Assembly: GCA_030142905.1 (NCBI GenBank)
Contig: JASJOG010000181.1
Location: 186,001-250,000, forward strand
Source: Heliopora coerulea
Lineage: Eukaryota > Cnidaria > Anthozoa > Scleralcyonacea > Helioporidae
Length of the DNA stretch: 64,000 nucleotides
Direction of reading: 5' to 3'
The translations under genes and the position numbers were made by a program. How positions within the stretch are numbered: the first letter of the stretch is position 1; each line of letters opens with the position of its first letter. The notes beneath the pieces are model-generated. The model had not been told where the DNA came from. It saw nothing but the letters and a program-made list of their open reading frames with translations, and did not search any database. Of the stretch, positions 56,601-64,000 are shown one piece after another.

Positions 56601-59600
56601 AGGTATTATTTTTTGGAGCATGTTTCTTACTCTATCTCTTGAGGTTGTCGGCTACATGGTAATAGATTGCAGGGTAACATTTTAACCAATCAACAGAATT
56701 CATGTTCTAGCGCACGTGGATAATTTTGTTCTTTTTGTTTAGAGTCGAACCCATTTTAATCCAAATTTTATTGACCAATTACATGAAAAAACAGGATGCC
56801 CGGTCGTTACCATCATAAACAGATAATTTCGTTTTGAGGCGATAGGAACTGGGAGCTGACAATGCTACTACGGTTATAGAGCTTTTTGTTTTTTGGATTA
56901 CATCATCATGAAATGGATTTCAATGAGATGCGTTCGTCACGAGATTTGATTATTTCGTGCTATAATTTAAAAGATATACAAGATTTTCCTGTAACTCAAT
57001 ATGCTGTATTGACAACGTGACACCATACACAATCTAATTGACATATCGAACAAATTTAAATATCTCTAGAAGTAGGCACAGGGTGAAAGTGCATTGAAAA
57101 CCACGCTTTTTGTCTTTAAAAGTTTTTTAAACGAAGAAAGTTAGCAATTATATCCTAGAGTGAAAAATCTAGCCAAACGGATATTTCGATTGCCTTCGAA
57201 GTATCTTACATATTCCAAACAAACATTCGATGGACCTGGGGAGAATAATTCGGAGGGCATCGCCCTGCTCCCGTCTCCATCCTTGTGCCGCTGAATACAG
57301 CGCTTCTTTTAAGACAGCGTGGAAGAAAGAAGAACAGAAGAACGAGAAGGATACTGCAAGAAATTGACTTATATCGAGTACAAACCAGTAGAACATATAA
57401 GATTTATGCGTAAGTGCAATGAGATTAAATGACGGTACCACATTTATGCACAAGACAGGAATAAATAGTAATTACTCGCAAAACTTTTCCTTAGTAATAG
57501 GTTTATTTCAATGATCAAAGGATTTTGTCAAACTTACGTCATTGCTTTCAGGTTTGGTGTGATATGACCACTGACGGAGGAGGGTTCATGCTCATTGGTC
57601 GGAAAAACAACTCATTCACATGGTCCGTCCCATCAAATGATTACCCTGTTGAACCATTAGGTACACCTCACTGGTCTAGTGCACTTGGCGATGCACCAAT
57701 TTTGGACTTTAGGATTCAAGTAGCAACGAGTGAGAACTTTGAAGACACCAAAGCTCATTGGTATTGCACTCACATGTTTACGTCGTGCGGGGGTGTATTT
57801 AGGGGATGGGTCCCCGTTTTCACGGAAACCCCCCTCACGTGCATTAGGGCAGCGTACTTAACATGTTGGAAATAGAACAACCGACTGATTTTATCGGTAT
57901 CTCACGACGTTTGTACCCCGAAGTCATAATTTCCAGTTTAGGGTGACGTTTTTAGATTCTTTCCAAGAGAAGCGTCAATTTTTTCCTTTATTCATGGTAA
58001 ATGAATCTTTATACTACAACTTACTACCGCTTAGAGGTTTGACAACTTGATCTCACCATCCTTGATTTTAAGGCTGTAGCTGGCCTTCAAGATTTCTTTC
58101 TTTCCACCAGCCCACTATACAACCTATCCCGCCACATTTCCGACATCCTTAAACCTTACACCACCCATAACGACCAACACTGCAAGAACTCGAAAGAATT
58201 TTCAAAATTCATACGCAACATAGCGATCGAAGACGACGAAGAAATGGTATCGTTTGATGTGACATCCCTCTATACAAACGTACGAATTAATGACAGCATA
58301 TGAATCATCAAAGAACACCTAAAAAATCACGCATCCTTTAACAAACGAACCTACCTATCAGCAGCACATATCGTAGACCTTCGAGAACTACTGCTGAGTA
58401 AAACAAGTTTTACCTTCGAAAACTCATTCTACACCCAGACCGATTGAGTAGGCATGGGAGCACCAACCTACTCAATTGTCGCAGAAATTTTCATCCAGAC
58501 TTTCGAATCCACTGCCATCACCACACACCAACACAAACCAAGAATATGGGAACGCCATGTCAATAACATCTTTGCCATCATAAAGAAACAACACATTCAT
58601 GAACTCCTCAATCATCTCAACAATCTACATACAAACATAAAATTCACCATTGAAACAGAACAAGATTCCACTCCATCATTCCTCGATACCCTGCTCAAAC
58701 GACATTCTGACAAAAGCATCTCCGTCAACATCTACAGAAAACCGACCCACACAGACCAATACCTACACTTCACCTCCCACCACAACTACAAGGCCAAACA
58801 AAGCGTCATCACTACACTATTCAAACGAGCACAAGCGGCTGTATCCAATAAAAAAAAAGAGGTAAAGAATGAAGAAGACCACCTCAGAACAGTATTACAC
58901 TCAAACGGCTACCAGCCCTCCTTCATCAACAAGTCACTCGCCACAACCTCAAGAAACAAAACGCAAGAGGAAACCACATCCGAACCTGTCAAGAGAATAA
59001 ACCTACCATACATCCAAAACATCTGCAAAACTATCCGTAGAATCCTATACAACTACAACAACCATGCAACCTTCTACACTCAGTCAACACTTCGCCAACT
59101 TCTGTCCAAACCCAAAGACTCCGTCCCACCACAAAAACAAAACAACGTTGTATACAAATAGAATTGCAACAACTGCGAAGCGACGTACGTAGGAGAAACA
59201 AAACGCTCATTAGAACAAAGAGCCAAGGAACATCAACGAGCAGCAAAGAACGGACAGACGAGACAAAACGAAATAGCAGATCGTTGCTGGAAAAGTGATC
59301 ACACTTTCGATTGGAACACCCAGAAGATTTTAGACCACGTACCACATTCAACCACACGATTAGCAAAAGAATCCTTGCACTCCGCTTTGAATCCCGATCA
59401 CATTAATAAAATTTCCTACAAACTTCCCGAAATCTGGCTCCCGAACGTTAAACCTTCAAGAGGATCAAAATTTCCGACTACTTACGCGCAATCTCCTCAA
59501 ATGTCTTCACAGAGGTCAGCCCAGGTGTTTTCGTTGAGGCCCGCCCTCAACTGATTAATATATAAACTATCCCACACATCACATTCATCGTGGCTAAAAA

Positions 59601-62600
59601 TGGAAGAAAAAACTTCCGAAATGTTGCACAATCAAAACCAACCAGGTTCAAGAATAGAAAAACTTCAAAACAACTATACTTCCAGTAGTTTTACTATCAC
59701 TTGTATTTACTATACACTTTGGAATACTTGAAGCTATAGTCTTGATCTAGGTCAAAGGTCTTTGATGGTTCTATTCAAACTTTCTTAAATTTCTTCTTTT
59801 AGTAACGACTACCGAAATCAATATGCAAACCATGCAATTATGTATTGCATGGCTGGGAAATCCCTAATAGCTTTAATTTAAAGAAAACATTAATCATACT
59901 TTTGTGTTTTTTGATTCCCTTTTCTTTCATTTTGAAAAACTAGGTCTTTTAGACTAAATTCGACTCGCCAGTTGAAAAATCTGATGATTCTGGGTCAGGG
60001 AGGGTGTGACTCAACATCTCCTGGGATTGGAGACATAGCGTACGTGAAAGACCTGGTGACAGAGGAGATTGCAAGTACAGCGTTCCAGTGTTCAAGGTTT
60101 GGTGGTTACTACCATCCCGCTACGAAATTAGGATGGGTGAGTCAAAAAATAAATACAAGAATTCACTAGGGCATCTGTTACAATTAAAATCTACAAACAA
60201 ATGTCATGTTTTGGTGCGATAAGTCTTTAATTAAAATTAAAAACTTGTAACAAATGTCGATTTCAAAATATTTTAGCGTAAACGTAAAGCCTATCACAAA
60301 TTTCAAGTTTGAAAAATTACAAAGGAGACTTCTTATGCCTTCTTTCTATAATATATCAATTGTTGGTATTGTGATGTTGCATAGTGGTGGTCAGTTTTAA
60401 AGGCATTGGACAGTCGACAATGTCAAAAAATGTAAACTTAAATTGGAAATGATTCCCTATTTGTCTTAGATTTCGGAATTTTTCGAACATTTTTTTAAAG
60501 TCAACCGTTGAAGTTAATATTTAATAAGTAAAACAAGTTGTCGATCTTCTAATTACCGCGCAAGTATTTTTGATTTTTTAGGCAATGATGAACTCTTGCT
60601 TACAGAAACCGTGTCGCTGGGGTTTTGCTTTCCATCATACATACCCAATCCAAATCGATTACTCTGGTGCTTTCAGGTATACTCTTTCACATTTAGTCTT
60701 AGAATGTTTCTAATATTCGAGGAAAGATTCTCAATCTTACAAAATTCTTTTTTGAATACTGTATCTTACCATTCAGGTTTCATAACTTTGTGCCTTAGGT
60801 GTCCGATACAATAAGAAGCCATGGGCGTAGGAAGATAGTCGAAGTTACGGGGGCCGGGAGCAAAATTTAAGTTTAAGACGGGCGTTTTTCGGCAAATGTT
60901 TATATCGACTTTGTTGTTGACAATGCTAAGACAATACTTATAGTTTTACATCTATGGTAGGGAATATTATAGAGGATTGCTAATTTATTCATTACAAAAC
61001 TAAATACAATTGTAAAATGTTGTAGTTCTTTTAACCTTTAATTTCAACGATGCTAAACGTGATCATGTGTTTATAAGAGTTTTAATGGCGTCTGTGTGCA
61101 ACTCTTGAGTATGATAAAGTATCAACTATTGTTAATGCTATGTACTGTAGATTAGATTTGTAAATATTGTCTACTTTAAATTTGAAATGCAAGTGCGTGC
61201 GATGGTAAAAATTGAATAGAACACTTTGCATATTTTTATTATACCTGTTTTTAAGGGTAGCTAAACAATATTGCGGCCCACCTTAATAAAAATTTTTTTT
61301 TGGGGGGGGGGCCTGCGGCCCCCGTGGCCCCCCAGCTTCCTACGCCACGGTAAGAAACTAAGATTAACTATTGTCATTTAATGCCACAAGACTGCGATTC
61401 CACTACTTAGTTTTTTCAGATACTTAGATCTGCTATTTTAATAACACAAACAGAATCATGCTCTAAATATCAAACCCTCCAAAGTAAACAGAAATGAAAA
61501 AATCTATTGTATTTGTCCCAGTTATAGCGCAATTGGAAACGTCTCAGGAATCCGTCACGATGCAACAGCATTTGTTGGCTGTGATAAAGGACACGTAGGT
61601 TTCCCACGCATAATGTAAGCTTTCTTCAATATCAAGCCGTCAATCAATTAATTGATTAATCGTTAATCAATTGCTTAATCTTTTTCAGTGCTGTGCTTGT
61701 TACGGTCCCGTTGGAGGGAAAGGCAATTACTGTGCAAAAGAATGTAAGCCTATCAATGGAGGAACTGTCACCACTAATGTGTTTACCTGGTTCTGGGTAA
61801 GGTCGACCTTACCTAAAAGAATATGGAACAAGTGCATGGAATACAAAGTTACGAAGGCCGATGGTGATGAGTCCTGGTACAAGTTGATGGGCGACAGTGC
61901 TGTGCCAATCCAGGTCAGTTGGTGACACTTGGTTTAAATGTTGATTCTAGATAAGGAAAAATCTGAGTAGAATTATACCTTCCACTTAGGATCTGGAGAT
62001 TGATTTTTAAAAGTTTTTTCGTACATTCATAGGAGCACATAAACGTTTTGGAATTTTTCAAAATGTTTTAGAATAGAAATTAAAATAAGATGAAAACGAA
62101 ATTAAGATAAAAGTGAAATAAAATTAAAACAATAGAAAAATAAAATTAAAATAGGAATAAAATAAGAAAAGAAAATTAAAAGAAAATGAAGTTAAATACT
62201 GTAGAAGTAAATTACTCGATGGGCTAGATCAGATATCGACGATATGTCTTACGTTTCTGTTAATGACCGGTGGAAACGAGATGTTGCTGTGCCAATGCTG
62301 TCGCAGAAGGTAATTTATTTTCACTCAATAGTCTTAATCAAAGTGGACGGTGGGATTAACCGATGGGTGTTCTTGATTTTACAATGCGAGATTGTGACCA
62401 GTATTTCTGGTGTTCAATTCCATTTCGAATCATAAAATAATGATTTGACAGTCAGAACGCATTGTTTTGATGATCAACTATGATTTGAAGATATTTGACG
62501 AGATATTAGTGGACAAAAAATAGGAGGCTACTGAGGTACCATCAACTCCTCTCAAGGGTATCATTAAAGGATTGGAAACCTGACTTAAGTACACCAAGGC

Positions 62601-64000
62601 ATTAGTCATGCTCGGAGAGTTTAGGCTAAGGGTTAAAAACGACCAGGTGACGTACACTACTATGGTAAACAGAAAGATAAACGCTGTAGGTTACTAAATG
62701 TAAATACTAAACTTAAAACTAAACTTAAAATAAAATTCAGTAGGGAGTCCTCGACCATCATGCCGTTGTCTTTTTACTGTGAGAGTGAACATTAGAAAAA
62801 TGTTTTGCATCTGACATTTAACACGCACATCCTGTGAATCTGAAAAATATGATTTGAAACGTAAACTAATATTTACTAGTTGACGCGTTCATATTAAAAT
62901 AAACATGTGTGTCCTGGCAGATAATCATGACAAGTCATAGTTATGTAAAGATTATGTACCACACTTAAATATCGAGGCCTTGGGAATATAACTGACTTAT
63001 ACCACCATTGACTCAGTTTCGTTTGTTCTCAGGAAGTTGATAAACAACTTATCAACCTCATAAAATTATTGATGAGGTTAATATCTATTTATCAACTGGC
63101 AAATCTAATAGATCGCTCAACCTGACACTTCCTTGCAAATATTAAAAACGACTTAAAACATAAAAACGTATGATCCACCAACACATGCAAACAAACCGGG
63201 AATTTATTCCACTAGCATGCACTATTGTCATCAATATTTCTTTTGGAAACTTTCAATATTTCCCACAACAATATCCAAACATTTAGCGATCTTATATCCT
63301 AGAAAATGGAAATATCTGGCACGAAAGTCAACTGATATTTGTCAAACTTTGCTAAATTATTTCTAAAAAACCTCACTAATGATGATATAAGAGTAGGTAA
63401 TTCTATTTCAGAATCATCCTCAGGGTATTATGAAATGGTAACTTCACAATTAACTTACACTGCCGAAGTCGACTGAAAAATGTTGACTCGAGCGGGATTT
63501 GAACTCGCACCTTTGGAATACGGTCCGCCGCAGTACCTGTTGAGTTATCGAGTCCACAGGGATTGGAGGCAAGTTTTTATCCAATTTAAGTGCACGAGAC
63601 ATTCTCGCGACAACTTAACGCTATCCAGGAGGATGGATGTGCAGTTATGGATGTATAAAATTGTAGTTATGATGCAGTTATAAAATTGAAGTTATCATTT
63701 CATAATACCCTGAGGGTGATTCTGAAATAGAATTGAAACACTGCACATCCATCCTCATGGATAGCGTTAAGTTGTCGCGAGAATATGTCGTGCATTTAAA
63801 TTGGATAAAAACTTGCCCCCAATCCCTGTGGACTCGATAGCTCAACAGGTACAGTGGCGGACCGGTATCCCAAAGGTGCGAGTTCAAATCCCGTTCGAGT
63901 CAACATTTTTCAGTCGACTTCGGCAGTGTAGGTTAATTGTGAAGAGTAGATAACAACCTAATTTCTTCGATAATTTTTGTTATGACTTGCAGGGTCGTTG
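53570..64000 (+). CDS. Copy C (5' part): secreted fibrinogen-like/D8C protein
   Basis: Third member of the tandem family, cut by the window edge. Exons: 53570-53632 (signal peptide), 54384-54531, 54802-54923, 57552-57760, 59944-60136, 60582-60676, 61522-61594, 61689-61913, and from 63993 the start of the GRC linker exon. Lengths and phases equal those of copy B except exon 1 (63 against 78 nt) and exon 6 (95 against 101 nt). The coding shows no stop or frameshift. The trimerisation-like, heptad-like and D8C exons are expected beyond the window. Introns hold a dead Penelope-like element and two hAT-like MITEs. The protein differs clearly from copy B across all exons, so the duplication is not recent. 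Confidence 0.9.
54384..54531 (+). CDS. Copy C exon 2: N-terminal module
   Basis: 148 nt from CTCCAG to GACG|GTATAT. Encodes NDPGSCDESNHG, VLIKDREDNERLLIC and VWKATDG. Confidence 0.9.
54802..54923 (+). CDS. Copy C exon 3
   Basis: 122 nt. Encodes [20 protein letters not shown], the start of the fibrinogen-like region, before GTTTGT. Confidence 0.9.
55281..56258. mobile_element. hAT-like MITE with 8-bp target duplication
   Basis: Ends CATGAGCGTCCGCAGGG and CCCTGCGGACGCCCATG are inverted repeats. Flanks GGTGTAGT (55273-55280) and GATGTAGT (56259-56266) differ at one base. In the copy C intron between exons 3 and 4; no transposase frame seen. Confidence 0.72.
57552..57760 (+). CDS. Copy C exon 4: fibrinogen-like core
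   Basis: 209 nt. Encodes [20 protein letters not shown] and ends CAT TG|GTATTG in the split Trp codon. Confidence 0.93.
58105..59553 (+). pseudogene. Penelope-like element remnant 3 (RT and GIY-YIG), recently dead
   Basis: One reading frame runs almost throughout. It encodes EEMVSFDVTSLYTNVR (reverse transcriptase motif A), VGMGAPTYSIVAEIF (motif B), ERHVNNIFAII where the catalytic YVDD is expected, FLDTLLKRH, YRKPTHTDQYL, and a GIY-YIG part with CEATYVGETKRSLEQRAKEH. In-frame stops lie at 58301-58303, 58445-58447 and 59159-59161. The N-terminal part of the polymerase is missing. It has the host gene's orientation, in the copy C intron between exons 4 and 5. Confidence 0.9.
59590..59629 (+). 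ncRNA. Heavily decayed hammerhead-like motif of remnant 3
   Basis: CTAAAAA stands where CTGANGA is expected (59594-59600). GGAAG/CTTCC (59602-59606 with 59613-59617) can form stem II, followed by GAAA (59618-59621) and TGTT. GTG (59590-59592) can pair with CAC (59627-59629) as stem I. Both core G residues are A, so it should be inactive. Confidence 0.45.
59944..60136 (+). CDS. Copy C exon 5
   Basis: 193 nt from AACTAG to TGG|GTGAGT. Encodes [20 protein letters not shown] and [16 protein letters not shown]. Confidence 0.9.
60582..60676 (+). CDS. Copy C exon 6
   Basis: 95 nt from TTTTTAG to TTCAG|GTATAC. Encodes [16 protein letters not shown] and DYSGAF; two codons shorter than in copy B. Confidence 0.88.
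60820..61350. mobile_element. hAT-like MITE
   Basis: Flanks TAAGAAGC (60812-60819) and TAAGAAAC (61351-61358) match at 7 of 8. Inner ends GGCGTAGGAAG and CTTCCTACGCC are perfect inverted repeats. Contains a GGGGGGG/CCCC-rich right part. In the copy C intron between exons 6 and 7. Confidence 0.68.
61522..61594 (+). CDS. Copy C exon 7
   Basis: 73 nt. Encodes YSAIGNVSGIRHDATAFVG, then CDKGH before GTAGGT. It has an NVS sequon that copy B lacks, and it lacks copy B's NAT. Confidence 0.86.
61689..61913 (+). CDS. Copy C exon 8
   Basis: 225 nt from TTTCAG to CAG|GTCAGT. Encodes CCACYGP, KECKPINGGTVTTNVFTWFW and DESWYKLMGDSAVP. Confidence 0.92.
62085..62200. repeat. AAAATAAAATTAA low-complexity tract
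   Basis: Imperfect A-rich repeats with AAAATAA and GAAAATTAAAA units; no coding sense. Confidence 0.8.
63401..63945. mobile_element. tRNA-like inverted pair, circularly permuted
   Basis: Block a (63401-63447) and block b (63448-63660) are followed by the complement of a (63691-63738) and then the complement of b (63739-63945). Block b carries a tRNA-like sequence on the - strand (about 63480-63560) and its partner on the + strand (about 63825-63900, ACTCGATAGCTCAACAGGTA and GCGAGTTCAAATCCC). The copy C GRC exon starts 48 bases after it. Confidence 0.7.
63993..64000 (+). CDS. Copy C exon 9, start only
   Basis: GGTCGTTG after TTGCAG matches the GRC linker exon of copies A and B. Cut by the window end. 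Confidence 0.7.

Noticed and set aside
62244..62330. Coding-like stretch RDVAVPMLSQ resembling the end of copy C exon 8
   Set aside because: The similarity is only a few residues and there is no matching acceptor. It may be a fragment of duplicated exon, but the evidence is too weak.

Overview
The window looks like nuclear DNA of an anthozoan cnidarian, most likely a stony coral or close relative. The DNA is AT-rich. Genes are split into short GT-AG exons by long, repeat-filled introns. One gene encodes a minicollagen-type cysteine-rich domain, which is known only from cnidarian stinging capsules. Penelope-like elements, R2/NeSL-type retrotransposons and tRNA-derived repeats fill the non-coding space. 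No bacterial-type genes, operons or CRISPR arrays were seen.

The main content is a tandem family of secreted multidomain proteins on the + strand. Copy A (3' half, 462-5274), copy B (complete, 11071-32209, 13 exons, 626 aa) and copy C (5' part, 53570 to the window edge) share exon order, exon lengths and splice phases. The inferred protein has a signal peptide, an unassigned N-terminal module of about 50 residues, a fibrinogen-like region, a short collagen-XV/XVIII-like trimerisation module, two heptad-like exons and a C-terminal D8C domain (the uromodulin/GP2/OIT3 type). A fourth D8C exon at 38443-39490 is a pseudogene broken by two DNA transposons that can be excised on paper using their target-site duplications.

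On the - strand, 40274-44167 holds a complete three-exon gene of 212 aa. It encodes a signal peptide, a minicollagen-type CX3CX3CX3CX3CC domain and a SUEL/galactose-binding lectin domain with intact YGR and KYL motifs. It is probably a nematocyst capsule protein.

Mobile DNA includes three Penelope-like remnants with GIY-YIG coding. Two lie in one intron of copy B and one in the corresponding intron stretch of copy C region 57761-59943. Each carries a hammerhead-ribozyme-like motif just after the coding remnant: one with an intact core, one with a single core change and one heavily decayed. R2/NeSL-type retrotransposon relics with a restriction-like endonuclease (- strand) occupy 12838-13985 and 25164-29745. 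tRNA-like repeats often lie in inverted pairs, two of them with 13-bp target duplications. Several hAT-like and TA-flanked MITEs are also present. The stretches 5315-11012, 32361-35132 and 44168-53503 have no gene I can support.

The lectin-like gene cluster and the lectin-CRD gene are all predicted to be secreted glycan-binding or structural proteins. Whether they act together cannot be read from the sequence.
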